Source: Marinibacterium anthonyi
GTDB lineage: Bacteria; Pseudomonadota; Alphaproteobacteria; Rhodobacterales; Rhodobacteraceae
Direction of reading: 5' to 3'
NCBI GenBank assembly: GCA_003217735.2
Contig: CP031585.1
Location: 1,103,501 to 1,167,500 of the forward strand
DNA length: 64,000 nt
This document shows, piece by piece, positions 27,874-37,187 of this stretch. Each line of letters starts with the position of its first letter. The first letter of the stretch is position 1. The notes beneath the pieces were generated by a model. The model saw nothing but the letters and a program-made list of their open reading frames with translations, ran no database searches and was not told the origin of the DNA. The translations under genes were made by a program, and so were the position numbers.

Positions 27874-28185
27874 ATGCGCGCACGTATCTTCCAGCCTGCC
27901 CGTACCGCCATGTCGTCCGGCCTGGCCAAGACCCGCGAATGGGTCCTGGAATACGAACCCGCATCGGCGCGCGAAATCGATCCGCTGATGGGCTGGACCT
28001 CGTCCGACGACACGCAGAAACAGGTGCGGCTGCGGTTCGAGACCAGGGAAGAGGCGCTGGATTACGCCCGCGACAACGGCATCGACGTCGAGGTGATGGA
28101 GCCGCACAAGCGCAAGCCCAACATCCGCCCGCGCGGCTATGGCGAGAACTTTGCCACCGACCGGCGCGGCGCCTGGACGCACTGA
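27874..28185 (+). CDS. NDUFS4-like accessory subunit of NADH dehydrogenase (complex I)
   Basis: 103 residues: [52 protein letters not shown] and the C-terminal [19 protein letters not shown] are the ETC_C1_NDUFS4 family signature. It is a hydrophilic-arm accessory protein of complex I found in alphaproteobacteria and mitochondria. AAGGAG lies 8 nt before the ATG. Followed by a strong terminator. Confidence 0.93.
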   Translation: MRARIFQPARTAMSSGLAKTREWVLEYEPASAREIDPLMGWTSSDDTQKQVRLRFETREEALDYARDNGIDVEVMEPHKRKPNIRPRGYGENFATDRRGAWTH

Positions 28186-28233
28186 ACCGGGGCTTCGGGC
28201 AGGGGGCACCCCTGAAAGCGTGGTCAAAGCAGG

Positions 28234-28258
28234 AGGCGCCCGGGTGGGCGCCTTTTTT
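28234..28258 (+). terminator. Rho-independent terminator
   Basis: AGGCGCCC-gggt-GGGCGCCT, 8-bp stem with 4-nt loop, followed by a run of six T. Ends the complex I accessory gene. Confidence 0.9.
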
Positions 28259-28299
28259 GATTTCGGGATCTGGAATCGGGATCTGGTATTGGGGCGGGG

Positions 28300-28941
28300 A
28301 TGGATTTTGTTCTGAATGGCGATGCGCCGGGGCGGGTGACGGTTTTGCTGGCCCATGGGGCCGGGGCGGCGATGGATACGCCCTGGATGACCTGTTTGGC
28401 CGAACGGCTGGCCGGCCGGGGCCTGCGCGTGGCCCGGTTCGAATTCGACTACATGGCGGCCCGTCGCACCGGCGGTCCGAAACGCCCGCCGCCGAAGGTC
28501 GAGCGCCTGGCGGACGAATACCGCGACGCCATCGACGCCCTGCCGCGTGACGGCGCGCTGATCATCGGCGGCAAGAGCATGGGCGGGCGCGTCGCCAGCC
28601 TGATCGCCGACGATCTGGGCGACCGGATCGCGGGGCTTTTGTGCCTGGGCTATCCGTTCCATCCGCAGGGCAAGCCCGGGACGCTGCGGGTCGCGCACCT
28701 GGCGGATCTGGCCACGCCGACGCTGATCTGCCAGGGCACCCGCGATGCCTTTGGCACGCGGGCCGAGGTCGCGACCTACGCGCTGTCCGACCGGATCCGG
28801 GTGCATTGGCTGGAAGACGGCGACCACGATCTGAAGCCGCGCAAGCGGGTGACGGGGCGGGGCCTGGACGATCACCTGGGCGAGGTGGCGCAGGAGGCCG
28901 AGGCCTGGATCGGCGGCCTTCGGGGCGCATATGTCACGTGA
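28300..28941 (+). CDS. Alpha/beta hydrolase, KANL3/Tex30-like
   Basis: 213 residues. Nucleophile elbow GGKSMGGRVAS (Ser), oxyanion-region LLAHGAGAAMD, acid in GTRDAFG and catalytic His in DGDHDLKPRK. This is the KANL3/Tex30 branch of alpha/beta hydrolases. Substrate unknown. Cytosolic. Confidence 0.85.
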   Translation: MDFVLNGDAPGRVTVLLAHGAGAAMDTPWMTCLAERLAGRGLRVARFEFDYMAARRTGGPKRPPPKVERLADEYRDAIDALPRDGALIIGGKSMGGRVASLIADDLGDRIAGLLCLGYPFHPQGKPGTLRVAHLADLATPTLICQGTRDAFGTRAEVATYALSDRIRVHWLEDGDHDLKPRKRVTGRGLDDHLGEVAQEAEAWIGGLRGAYVT

Positions 28942-29037
28942 CACATAGTTCGTTTTGCTCTTGCGCGGCATTCGCGTTAGATTGATGCCGATTTTCACAT
29001 AACGCCCATTCGTCGGACGACCGGAGCCCATGCGCCC

Positions 29038-29970
29038 ATGACCATCACCCATCTTGTCACCCATTCCGGCGGGTTCCATGCGGACGAATTGCTGTCTTCG
29101 GTGGTGCTGACCCGGCTGTTTCCGCAGGCCCGGGTGGTGCGCACGCGGGACGAGGCCTGGATCACGCCGGGCGCGGGGCGGATCATTTACGACGTGGGGC
29201 GCGATTACGATGCCGACGCGGGGATCTTCGACCATCACCAGCGCGACAAGCCCCTGCGCGAAGACGGCCAGCCGCTGAGTTCCTTCGGGCTGATCTGGCA
29301 GCATTACGGGCGGGATTACCTGCGCGCGATGGACGTGCCCGAGGAGGATCTGGAGGACATTCACCGCAGTTTCGACCAGGGTTTTGTCCTGCCCATCGAC
29401 CTGATGGACAACGGCGCGGTGAACCCGTCGGTCGCCGGGCCGCTGGCGGGGATGACCCTGCCGGTGCTTCTGGAGACGCTGAAGCCGGTTTTCGACAACC
29501 GCAGCCCCGATGCCGACGACGCGGCCTTTGCCGAGGCCCTGCCGATCGCCGGCGCCTTTGTCGAAGCCGCGATCCGGGGCAAGGCGGCCAAGCGGCGGGC
29601 CGAATCCATGGTGAGCCGGGCGATCGCGGCGGCGGGGGCGTCGCGCGTGCTGGAACTGCCCATGGGCATGCCGTTCCGGTCGGCGGTGGAAAAGGCGGGT
29701 GCCGATCACCTGCTGTTCGTGGTGCATCCGCGTCACAGCGACTGGGCGATCACCGGCATCCGCATCAGCGGCGACACGTTCGACCAGCGCGCCGACCTGC
29801 CCGCCGCCTGGGCCGGGCTGACGGATGCCGCGCTTGAGGCGGCGTCGGGGGTTCCAGGCGCCAAGTTCTGCCACAACGGCCGCTTCATCGCCGTGGCCGC
29901 CACGCGCGAGGCGATCCTGCGCATGGCCGACCTGGCGGTGGCCGAGGCCGAAGCCGAAACCGCGGGCTGA
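29038..29970 (+). CDS. MYG1 family protein (DHH-like metal-dependent hydrolase)
   Basis: 310 residues. The signature begins THSGGFHADELLSSVVLTRLFP and continues with DVGRDYDADAGIFDHHQ. Metal ligands His and Asp of the DHH-like fold are in place. Eukaryotic MYG1 is a 3'-5' RNA exonuclease; the bacterial role is not established. C-terminal AKFCHNGRFIAVA is typical. Confidence 0.9.
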   Translation: MTITHLVTHSGGFHADELLSSVVLTRLFPQARVVRTRDEAWITPGAGRIIYDVGRDYDADAGIFDHHQRDKPLREDGQPLSSFGLIWQHYGRDYLRAMDVPEEDLEDIHRSFDQGFVLPIDLMDNGAVNPSVAGPLAGMTLPVLLETLKPVFDNRSPDADDAAFAEALPIAGAFVEAAIRGKAAKRRAESMVSRAIAAAGASRVLELPMGMPFRSAVEKAGADHLLFVVHPRHSDWAITGIRISGDTFDQRADLPAAWAGLTDAALEAASGVPGAKFCHNGRFIAVAATREAILRMADLAVAEAEAETAG

Positions 29971-29976
29971 CCTGCG

Positions 29977-30456
29977 ATGTCGGGTGTCGAGGTCGTCATG
30001 ATCCGCCGGGCGGATCCGTCCGAGCCCAAGATCGCGGCGATCATCGCCGTGCACAACGCCCATTCGCGGCTTCATTCCCCGGAACAGAGCATCCACTGCC
30101 TGACGGCCGACCAGATGCAGGGCGTGGACCTGTACGCGATCTGCCTGGGTGGCGTTCCGGTCGGCTGCGCCGGGCTGAAACCGCTGGGCGACGGGCTGGC
30201 CGAGGTGAAATCGGTGCATGTTCTGGAATGGGTGCGGGGCAGGGGGCTGTCGCGGCGGCTGATGGCGCATCTGGTCGACGTGGCGCGGGCCGGGGGCATC
30301 GGGGGGCTGGTGCTGGAAACCGGGTCGCAGATGCTGACGGGATTCGACGCGGCGCGCCGGCTTTACCTGTCGCTGGGGTTCGTGGAATGCCCGCCGATCC
30401 CGGGCTATGCGCCCGATCCGGCATCAAGCTTCTTCCGGCTGGATCTTTCCGCCTGA
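29977..30456 (+). CDS. GNAT-family N-acetyltransferase
   Basis: 159 residues. GNAT motif A: AEVKSVHVLEWVRGRGLSRRLM (acetyl-CoA pyrophosphate loop RGRGLSRR), then LVLETGSQ and the C-terminal YLSLGFVECPPIPGY. This is the PhnO/amino-acid-type subclass, common in alphaproteobacteria. Substrate unknown. A second ATG at 29998 (MIRRADPSE) is a possible start. Confidence 0.86.
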   Translation: MSGVEVVMIRRADPSEPKIAAIIAVHNAHSRLHSPEQSIHCLTADQMQGVDLYAICLGGVPVGCAGLKPLGDGLAEVKSVHVLEWVRGRGLSRRLMAHLVDVARAGGIGGLVLETGSQMLTGFDAARRLYLSLGFVECPPIPGYAPDPASSFFRLDLSA

Positions 30457-30498
30457 GCGGGTCTTTTCAAGCCCGGCGCGGGGTGGCAATGTGCGCCC

Positions 30499-30681
30499 AT
30501 GGCCTGTCCGATCTGCAACAAACCCGCCGACAAGAAATACCGCCCGTTCTGTTCCCGCCGTTGCGCGGATCTGGACCTGGGGCGATGGATGACGGGGTCC
30601 TACAGGGTGGCGATGGTGGAGCAGGACGACGACCTGGACGAGCTTGCGGAGCTTCCGTCGGGTCGCCCCGATCTGCACTGA
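30499..30681 (+). CDS. yacG: DNA gyrase inhibitor YacG
   Basis: 60 residues. Zinc ligands C-x2-C (CPIC) and C-x3-C (CSRRC) followed by ADLDLGRWM, the YacG signature. It binds GyrB and blocks DNA binding. The acidic tail (VEQDDDLDELAEL) is typical. 80 bp upstream of tRNA-Phe. Confidence 0.95.
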   Translation: MACPICNKPADKKYRPFCSRRCADLDLGRWMTGSYRVAMVEQDDDLDELAELPSGRPDLH

Positions 30682-30761
30682 AAAAACCCGTCAAAAGGCT
30701 CTGGACACCCCCGTTCAATCCGCCTAGAACACGCCGACCCAGAGGTTGAAGCCTCTCCCGT

Positions 30762-30836
30762 GCCCGGGTAGCTCAGGGGTAGAGCAGTGGATTGAAAATC
30801 CTCGTGTCGGTGGTTCGATTCCGCCCCCGGGCACCA
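30762..30836 (+). tRNA. tRNA-Phe (GAA)
   Basis: 75 nt including encoded CCA. Acceptor stem GCCCGGG pairs with CCCGGGC; D-arm GCTC...GAGC; anticodon loop TTGAAAA (anticodon GAA); T-arm GGTTCGATTCC. The anticodon stem GTGGA/TCCTC has one T-T mismatch. Confidence 0.97.
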
Positions 30837-31736
30837 TTTCAAGCCTTTGAAGTGAAGCGCTTTGTTCGTTCCGCTCGTGGCCTCTTTCCTTTATGTTTGG
30901 CGCGTCCTGAGAAGGGTTTGGCAATTTCTGTGCGCATATCGTTCGCCTGATCGAGCGCTTGCCGTCGCTGCGAGCCGGCACCGTGGATGGCGGCACGGGT
31001 CGCAGCATCGTCCGGAGCGCTTCCGGGGCGTCTGCCGACGGGCATGGCGATCTCGCGGCCGGTGTTCGCCATGAGGGCCGGGGCCGCGCGCAAAGCCGGT
31101 GCTGCTTCGGACCTTCGGCTGAGATCCGAACGCCATCTGCAACAGGCACCATTCGGGATGTTCGCTTCCCTCGGGCACCGACAAGAACCGACAAGCACCG
31201 ACAAGCACTGGCAAGGAGGTCGGCAAGGAGGTCGGCAAGTCGGGCGTGGTCGTCGGGGGGGGGCGACAGCCTGACAGACCTCGATGCGCGCGCCGTTCAC
31301 AGGGCGCATGCCGGTCGCTTGCGTCGGCGTGTTTCCCGGGGCGCATATTTTCCGTTTCAGGGCCGCATTCCCTTGATCCTGTACAGGGAATGGACCAATC
31401 ATGCGATGCCGATCGGTGTTAATTAAATTTCAAGTTTGCATGAGGAAGAACAATGTCTTTTCACGTGCCCATCCAGGTTCAGGCCCCCTGGCCTGAGTTG
31501 GGTGATCGGACGTTGAAAGTGTCTTCCCATCCGCTGTGTCGGGGGCGTTCCGGGCGTGAGCTGTCGGCGCCTGACACGCGGTTTGCCGCCCCCGACCCCG
31601 ACTCTGCCCCCGCCCCCGACCCCGACCCCGCCCGCATTCCGGATGCGTCATGGTGATTGTCCTGCGTCTGTTTCCGGCGTCTGTTTCGGGCATTCGTTTC
31701 GGGCACGTCCGGGCCAGCCGCAAGGAACCTGTCTGA
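30837..31736. other. 900-bp gene-free stretch with tandem repeats
   Basis: No supportable protein-coding gene on either strand. At 31177-31216 there are four 10-bp units (CACCGACAAG and variants), followed by two 12-bp units GAGGTCGGCAAG (31217-31240). At 31589-31633 there is a C-rich CCCCGA-type simple repeat. A locally A/T-rich patch (GTTAATTAAATTTCAAG, about 31419-31435) may carry a promoter. Confidence 0.55.
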
Positions 31737-32867
31737 ATGACTGGACACTCAAACACGCCGCAGACGGCGGGGGACGACATGCGCACACGCCGGCTGAACC
31801 CGGTCTGGTTCCTGCTGGCGCCGGCCATCGGGGTTCTTATCTTCGGGCTGGTGGAAACGGTCTATCATGACGGCACGCCAACGATCCTGTACCTGATCTC
31901 GGTTCCGCTGCTGTTCATCTCGGTCTTTGTTGCCGTTCATCATGCCGAAGTCGTGGCACACAGGATCGGCCAGCCGTTCGGGTCCTTTCTGCTGGCCCTG
32001 TCCGTGACCCTGATCGAAGTGTCCCTGATCGTGTCGATGCTTGTCGCCGATCCGGCCGAGGACAATTCCGTCGCGCGGGACACGGTCTTTGCCGCGATCA
32101 TGATCGTTTTGAACGGCATCATGGGCCTGTGCCTTCTGATCGGCGGCATGCGCTTTCATGTCCAGGAATTCCAGCCCCGCAGTGCCGCCGCCGCTTTGGG
32201 CGTGCTTGCCACCTTGTCGGTCCTGGGCCTGGTCCTGCCAAATTTCACCCAGGCTGTCGCAGGCCCCATCTACGCCCCGGGGCAGCTGATCTTCGTGGCC
32301 ATCGTGTCGCTGCTTTTGTACGCGCTGTTCCTGTTCGTTCAGATGTATTCGCACAAGCGGGATTTCCTGGATGCGCATGACACCGGGCACGCCGACAAGC
32401 CACGGGCGACCGGGCGCGCGCTTGTCCTGTCGGTTGTGGCGCTGCCGCTGGCGCTGGTCTCCGTCGTGCTGCAGGCCGAAATGCTGGCCAATCCGGTGCG
32501 CGATGGCATTCGCGCGGCGGATCTGCCCGAAGCGTTGGTCGGCGTGGTGATCGCCCTGATCGTCCTGATGCCCGAAGGCGTCGCGGCGATCCGCGCGGCC
32601 ATGGACAACAAGCTTCAGACCAGCCTGAACCTTGCGCTTGGATCGGCGCTGGCAAGCCTGTGCATGACGATCCCCGTTGTCGCGCTGCTGTCGGTTGCGT
32701 TGGGCCGCAGCCTGGTTCTGGGCCTGACCGCCGAACACCTTGTCCTGCTGGTTCTGACGCTGTTCATCAGCACGCTGTCCCTGGGGCTGGGGCGCACCAC
32801 GGTGTTGCAGGGCGGCATTCACCTGGTGATATTCGGCGCTTTCGTGACGATGTCCGCCATTCCATGA
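31737..32867 (+). CDS. chaA: Ca2+/H+ (cation/proton) antiporter, ChaA family
   Basis: 376 residues with about eleven membrane helices. Both CaCA alpha-repeat motifs are present: GQPFGSFLLALSVTLIEVSLI (with Glu) and the second repeat near LMPEGVAAIRAAMDNKLQTSLN (Glu). Inner-membrane exchanger moving Ca2+, Na+ or K+ out against H+; the exact ion is not deducible. Preceded by AAGGAA. Confidence 0.9.
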   Translation: MTGHSNTPQTAGDDMRTRRLNPVWFLLAPAIGVLIFGLVETVYHDGTPTILYLISVPLLFISVFVAVHHAEVVAHRIGQPFGSFLLALSVTLIEVSLIVSMLVADPAEDNSVARDTVFAAIMIVLNGIMGLCLLIGGMRFHVQEFQPRSAAAALGVLATLSVLGLVLPNFTQAVAGPIYAPGQLIFVAIVSLLLYALFLFVQMYSHKRDFLDAHDTGHADKPRATGRALVLSVVALPLALVSVVLQAEMLANPVRDGIRAADLPEALVGVVIALIVLMPEGVAAIRAAMDNKLQTSLNLALGSALASLCMTIPVVALLSVALGRSLVLGLTAEHLVLLVLTLFISTLSLGLGRTTVLQGGIHLVIFGAFVTMSAIP

Positions 32868-32939
32868 CGGTCCTTGGCCTGTTGGCCGCCCCGCAGGGGG
32901 GCGGGTGCCTTGCGCGCCGCCCGTGCAGGACCGGCGCGC

Positions 32940-33611
32940 CTATGCGCCGCCGGACGCGCGTTTGCGGGGGGCCTTCATGACATCGTCGGCGGATGGCGTC
33001 GGCAAGTCGAAGTAATCCAGCGTGCCGGCATAGCCGTTGCCGCCCATCCGCCCGATCGCGTCCAGCTTTTCATGGTCGGAATAGCAGGTCGCCGGGTCGA
33101 TGATGTCCTCGCGGATATGGGCCATGACGATGCGGCCCAGGATGATCTCGCGCGCTGAACTGACGGCGATGCCCAGGTAGCGTTCGCATTCGAAGGCCAC
33201 CGGCGCCTCGGCGATGCGGGGGCAGGCGACCTTGACCCCCGGCGCGGCGGTGAGGCCGGCCATTTCCAGTTCGTCCACCTCGGGCGCGAAACCGGCGGCG
33301 GTGACGGCCATCGCTTCGACATTTTGGCGGTCGACGATGTTGACCGTGAAGCATTCGGTCATGCGGATGTTGTAGGCGGTGTCCTTGAAGGCGCGGTCGG
33401 GCTTGTTTTCCACCCCCAGCGCCAGGATCGGCGGATCGGCCGACAGGCAGTTGAAGAACGAATAGGGCGCCGCGTTGACCACGCCGTCGGGCGACACGGT
33501 GGTGACCCAGGCGATGGGGCGGGGCACGATGGTGCCGATCATCACCTTGTAGGCCTCGCGCGGCGTCAGGGCCTGAAAATCGAGGGCGTGATAGCCGTCT
33601 TTTTGGGTCAC
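32940..33611 (-). CDS. Flavin reductase-like FMN-binding protein
   Basis: 223 residues. Split-barrel flavin-reductase fold: PREAYKVMIGTIVPRPIAWVTT and NAAPYSFFNCLSADPPILALG, then RMTECFTVNIVD. Family members bind FMN and often supply reduced flavin to a two-component monooxygenase or act as oxidoreductases. The GTG start lies in the 4-bp overlap with the gntR stop, so it is translationally coupled to the regulator. No monooxygenase is visible in the neighbourhood. Confidence 0.88.
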   Translation of the reverse strand: MTQKDGYHALDFQALTPREAYKVMIGTIVPRPIAWVTTVSPDGVVNAAPYSFFNCLSADPPILALGVENKPDRAFKDTAYNIRMTECFTVNIVDRQNVEAMAVTAAGFAPEVDELEMAGLTAAPGVKVACPRIAEAPVAFECERYLGIAVSSAREIILGRIVMAHIREDIIDPATCYSDHEKLDAIGRMGGNGYAGTLDYFDLPTPSADDVMKAPRKRASGGA

Positions 33612-34297
33612 TTGGCCAGTTCCTTGCCGTAATGAGAGAGAATGGATTGGATACTATCCGGTTTTGGCGAAAGTTCGGCCCGTTCCGCAACGGCACCCAG
33701 GTGGTGATCCATGATCTGGATGGCGCGGGGCGCATCGCCGGCGCGGATCGCCTCGATGATCTGGGAATGTTCATCCACCGCGCAATCGGATGAATGGCTG
33801 CGCGCATACATCGACATGATCAGCGAACAGCGCGGCACGACCTCGGAGACATAGCGCGCCAGGACGTGGTTGCCGGTGAGTTCGGCCAGCAGCACATGGA
33901 ATTCCCCCGCCAGGCGGATCGAGACCGGGCCGTCCTTGCCCCTGACGGTGTGTTCGCTGCGCACATGCGCTTCGAGCCGGTCATACCCGCTGGCCGGCAT
34001 ACGGTCGCACAGGATGCGGATCACCTCGTTTTCAAGGCATCGGCGCACTTCGAACACGTGCTGCGCCTCTTCCTTGGACGGTTCGGCGACAAAGGCGCCC
34101 CGGTTGCGGCGGGTGACCACAAGACCTTCGTTTTCCAGCCGTACCAGAGCATGGCGGACAATTGTCCGGCTGACGCCGAACTGTTCGCCCACCGTATCCT
34201 CGGGCAGGCGCATCCCCGGCTTCAGGGCCTGGTCGATAACGGCCTTGCGCAGCAGGTCATGCACCGCATCGGCCAGCGTGTTCTTGGTCTCGCTCAT
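33608..34297 (-). CDS. GntR/FadR-type transcriptional regulator (FCD domain)
   Basis: 229 residues. N-terminal winged helix: DAVHDLLRKAVIDQALKPG...VGEQFGVSRTIVRHALVRLENEGLV. C-terminal all-helical FCD domain with a probable metal-binding His/Asp set (FHVLLAELTGNHVL, VDEHSQIIEAI, MDHHLGAV). Likely local repressor of the divergent ABC/amidohydrolase operon and of its own unit. The start at 34297 precedes the HTH by about ten residues; further upstream lies the promoter region with operator-like boxes. Confidence 0.92.
   Translation of the reverse strand: MSETKNTLADAVHDLLRKAVIDQALKPGMRLPEDTVGEQFGVSRTIVRHALVRLENEGLVVTRRNRGAFVAEPSKEEAQHVFEVRRCLENEVIRILCDRMPASGYDRLEAHVRSEHTVRGKDGPVSIRLAGEFHVLLAELTGNHVLARYVSEVVPRCSLIMSMYARSHSSDCAVDEHSQIIEAIRAGDAPRAIQIMDHHLGAVAERAELSPKPDSIQSILSHYGKELAK
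33649..33659. promoter_or_regulatory. Operator-like box inside the gntR 3' end
   Basis: Perfect 11-bp dyad GGATA-C-TATCC within the last codons of gntR. It shares the ATTGGATAC core with the boxes upstream of the operon. Confidence 0.35.
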
Positions 34298-34339
34298 GGT
34301 CTTTCGCCCGTGGGTTGCCCGTCGTGTTTGCAGGGGACC

Positions 34340-34450
34340 GTATCGCATACAATTTTTCGCGTCAATTGGATACAATTTGCTTGCCACATGGGTTTTCCGC
34401 TGCCATGCCTTGGAAATCGTATCCAATCCTATCGAATCTGCGATACAATT
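34340..34450. promoter_or_regulatory. Cluster of GntR operator-like boxes
   Basis: Four related sites in the divergent intergenic region: GTATCGCATAC (34340-34350, perfect dyad), ATTGGATACAAT (34365-34376), ATCGTATCCAAT (34416-34427) and CGATACAATT (34441-34450). They follow the GTnnnAC style bound by FCD-type GntR proteins. Placed to repress both gntR and the SBP gene. Confidence 0.65.
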
Positions 34451-34471
34451 TTCAGGGACAGGGACCAAGAC

Positions 34472-36064
34472 ATGCGCATGAGACATCTACTGCTTGCCAC
34501 GGCAGCCGTGGCCAGTTTGACGGGGGCCGGCCTGGCGGGGGCGGTTCAGGCCGAGAACGTTCTGAAATGGGGCGCGAACCGGGACATCGGATCGCTGGAT
34601 CCGTATTCCTACGGCGACAGCTTCACGATCAACGTGCTGAACCACGTCTACGAAGGGCTGGTGCGCTACAACGAGGATCTGAAGATCGAGCCGGCGCTGG
34701 CCACCAGCTGGGAGATCCTGGACGACCAGGTCACCTGGCGGTTCAAGCTGCGCGAGGGCGTGACGTTCCACGATGGCGCCCCGTTCACCGCCGATGATGT
34801 CGTCGCCTCGCTTGAACGGGTCAGTGACGACGCCTCGCCGCTGAAGGGCAACCTGCCGGCCTACGTGTCGTCGGAGGCGGTCGATGATTACACCGTCGAC
34901 ATCAAGCTGAACGGCACCTACCCGCTGCTGCTGAACGACCTGACCAACATCCATATCTTCGACAAGGAATGGATGACCGAGCATGACGCGCTGAAGCCCA
35001 CCGATATCGGGGCAGGGGTGGAAGGATACGCGACCTACCATGCCAACGGCACCGGGCCCTTCATCGTCGAAAGCCGCCAGCCGGATGCCAAGACCGTCTT
35101 TGTCAAGAACCCCGACTGGTGGGACACGCCGCACCACAACCTTGACCGGATCGAACTGTTGCCGGTGACCTCGGCGGCGACGCGGGTCGCGGCGCTGCTG
35201 TCGGGCGAGATCAACTTTACCAATGACGCGCCGGTGCAGGATCTGCCGCGCCTTGAAGCCGCGCCGAATGTGTCGGTGCTGGAAGGCGTCGACCTGCGCA
35301 CCGTGATGATCGGCTTTCCGTTCCGCGACACGCTGACCACGGGGGCCGACAACCCGTTCACCGATGTCCGCGTGCGCGAGGCGCTGTACAAGGCGATCGA
35401 CCTGGACCTGATCCACGAGAAGGTGATGCGCGGCAAGAGCCGGATCGCCGGCGCGACGGTCGCCCCGCCGATCCCGGGGTATTCGCCGGAGCTGGACGAC
35501 CTGCCGGGTTTCGACCCCGAGGCCGCCAAGGCGCTGCTGGCCGAAGCCGGTGTGCCCGAGGGGCTGGAGTTCGAGTTCAGCTGCATTTCCGACGGGCTGG
35601 TGAACGAGGAACAGTTCTGCCAGGCGATCGCGTCGATGTGGAGCCGGGTGGGGCTGGCGCCCAAGCTGGACGTGGCGCCGCGCGCGGTGCAATCGCCCAA
35701 GCGGACCAACGGCAAGACCGACGTCTACATCCTGGGCTGGGCGACGCTGCCGATGCTGGACGCCTATTCGCCGCTGCTGCAGATCTTCCACACCAAGGAA
35801 GGCAACGCGGGCGTGTTCAACTGGGGCGGCTGGTCGTTCCCGGAGCTTGACGCGCTGGTCGATGCGGCCGGCAGCGAGCTGGACCTGGACAAGCGGCTGG
35901 CGATGGAAACGCAAGCGCTGGGGATCGTGAAGAAGGAAAACATCATGATCCCGCTGCACCAGCAGCCGATGGCCTGGGCGGTCACCGACGACGTGGTCGA
36001 GATGCCGCTGTTCCCCGACAACAAGCCGCGGCTGTGGTTCGCGCAGGTCAAATCGGGGTCCTGA
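34472..36064 (+). CDS. ABC transporter solute-binding protein, family 5 (DppA-like)
   Basis: 530 residues. The signal peptide ends at about residue 27 (GAVQA). Mature family-5 landmarks: WGANRDIGSLDPYSYGDSF, LATSWEILDDQVTWRFKLREGVTFHDGAPFTADDVV and VREALYKAIDLDLIHEKVMRG. Periplasmic receptor of the transporter encoded next. Family 5 binds peptides, opines, nickel or other ligands. First gene of the operon, followed by an attenuating hairpin. Confidence 0.92.
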   Translation: MRMRHLLLATAAVASLTGAGLAGAVQAENVLKWGANRDIGSLDPYSYGDSFTINVLNHVYEGLVRYNEDLKIEPALATSWEILDDQVTWRFKLREGVTFHDGAPFTADDVVASLERVSDDASPLKGNLPAYVSSEAVDDYTVDIKLNGTYPLLLNDLTNIHIFDKEWMTEHDALKPTDIGAGVEGYATYHANGTGPFIVESRQPDAKTVFVKNPDWWDTPHHNLDRIELLPVTSAATRVAALLSGEINFTNDAPVQDLPRLEAAPNVSVLEGVDLRTVMIGFPFRDTLTTGADNPFTDVRVREALYKAIDLDLIHEKVMRGKSRIAGATVAPPIPGYSPELDDLPGFDPEAAKALLAEAGVPEGLEFEFSCISDGLVNEEQFCQAIASMWSRVGLAPKLDVAPRAVQSPKRTNGKTDVYILGWATLPMLDAYSPLLQIFHTKEGNAGVFNWGGWSFPELDALVDAAGSELDLDKRLAMETQALGIVKKENIMIPLHQQPMAWAVTDDVVEMPLFPDNKPRLWFAQVKSGS

Positions 36065-36072
36065 CCCGACCA

Positions 36073-36126
36073 TCCGGGGGATGTCATCCCCCGGACCCCC
36101 TGAGAGGTATTTTTACCAAGAAGAAG
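36073..36126 (+). terminator. Intra-operon hairpin plus TATTTTTACC motif
   Basis: TCCGGGGGAT-gtc-ATCCCCCGGA (36073-36095), a perfect 10-bp stem, then the motif GGTATTTTTACCAAGAAGAAG (36106-36126) shared with the lysC downstream region. Between SBP and permease genes, it may give excess SBP mRNA by partial termination or protect its 3' end. Confidence 0.55.
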
Positions 36127-36181
36127 ACGCAGGGGCGCGCCTCGTGCCCCGCGTCCGCCCTCAAGCCAGGTGGATGAAGCC

Positions 36182-37174
36182 ATGATTGCCTTTCTCATCA
36201 AGCGCACCGTCAATGCCGCCTTCGTCATGCTTGCCGTGGCATTGCTGGCCTTCGTGATCTTCCGGTTCTTCGGCGATCCGGTCGAGATGATGGTCAACGA
36301 ACAGGCGACCCAGCAGGACCGCGCCGACCTGCGCGAGCGGCTGGGGCTGAATGACGGGTTCGTCACCCAGTACACGCGGTTCGTCACCAACGCCGTGCAG
36401 GGGGATTTCGGGATTTCCTACCGCAACCAGCAGGACGTCATGGTGCTGATCAAGGAACGGTTCCCGGCGACCTTCGAACTGGTGCTGGTGGCCACCGTGC
36501 TGTCGCTGGTCGTGGGCATCCCGCTGGGGGTGATCACGGCGGTGTACCGGACATCCAGGCTGGCCAATGCGCTGCAGCTTGGGTCGATCGTCGGCGTGTC
36601 GCTGCCCAGCTTCGTTGTGGGGATCCTGCTGATCCTGGGCTTTTCCGTCTCGCTGGGCTGGCTGCCGGGTTTCGGGCGGGGCGAGACGGTGAACATCGGC
36701 TGGTGGTCGACCGGGTTCCTGACACCTTCGGGGCGGGCGGCGCTGATCCTGCCGGCGATATCGCTGTCGACCTTCCAGGTGACGCTGGTCATGCGGCTGG
36801 TCCGGGCCGAGATGCTGGAGACGCTGCGCGCCGATTACATCAAGTTCGCCCGGGCGCGCGGCGTGCCGACCGCGCGGGTGCAATGGCGCCACGCGCTGCG
36901 CAATTGCCTGATGCCGGTGATCACGCTGACGGGGATGCAGATCGGCAACCTGATCGCCTTTGCCCTGGTGACCGAGACGGTGTTCCAGTGGCCCGGCATG
37001 GGGATGCTGTTCATCCAGGCGGTGACCTTTGTCGATATCCCCGTGATGGCCGCATACCTGATGATCGTGTCGTTCATCTTCGTGGCGCTCAATACCCTGG
37101 TCGACATCACCTATGCCTGGGTCGACCCGCGTCTGCGCGACGATACCGCCCGCGCGGGCAATGCAAATGGCTGA
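36182..37174 (+). CDS. ABC transporter permease (DppB-like)
   Basis: 330 residues. About six transmembrane helices, the DppB N-terminus (LIKRTVNAAFVMLAVALLAFVIFRFFGDP) and the EAA loop EMLETLRADYIKFARARGVP, which contacts the ATPase. Inner membrane. ATG at 36182 preferred over an upstream GTG. Confidence 0.92.
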   Translation: MIAFLIKRTVNAAFVMLAVALLAFVIFRFFGDPVEMMVNEQATQQDRADLRERLGLNDGFVTQYTRFVTNAVQGDFGISYRNQQDVMVLIKERFPATFELVLVATVLSLVVGIPLGVITAVYRTSRLANALQLGSIVGVSLPSFVVGILLILGFSVSLGWLPGFGRGETVNIGWWSTGFLTPSGRAALILPAISLSTFQVTLVMRLVRAEMLETLRADYIKFARARGVPTARVQWRHALRNCLMPVITLTGMQIGNLIAFALVTETVFQWPGMGMLFIQAVTFVDIPVMAAYLMIVSFIFVALNTLVDITYAWVDPRLRDDTARAGNANG

Positions 37175-37187
37175 GCCGGAGAAGATG

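Noticed and set aside
31177-31240. CRISPR-like array
   Set aside because: Units are contiguous 10-12 bp repeats without spacers.
30839-31402. 187-codon minus-strand frame
   Set aside because: Consists largely of translated tandem repeats; no start signal or homology.
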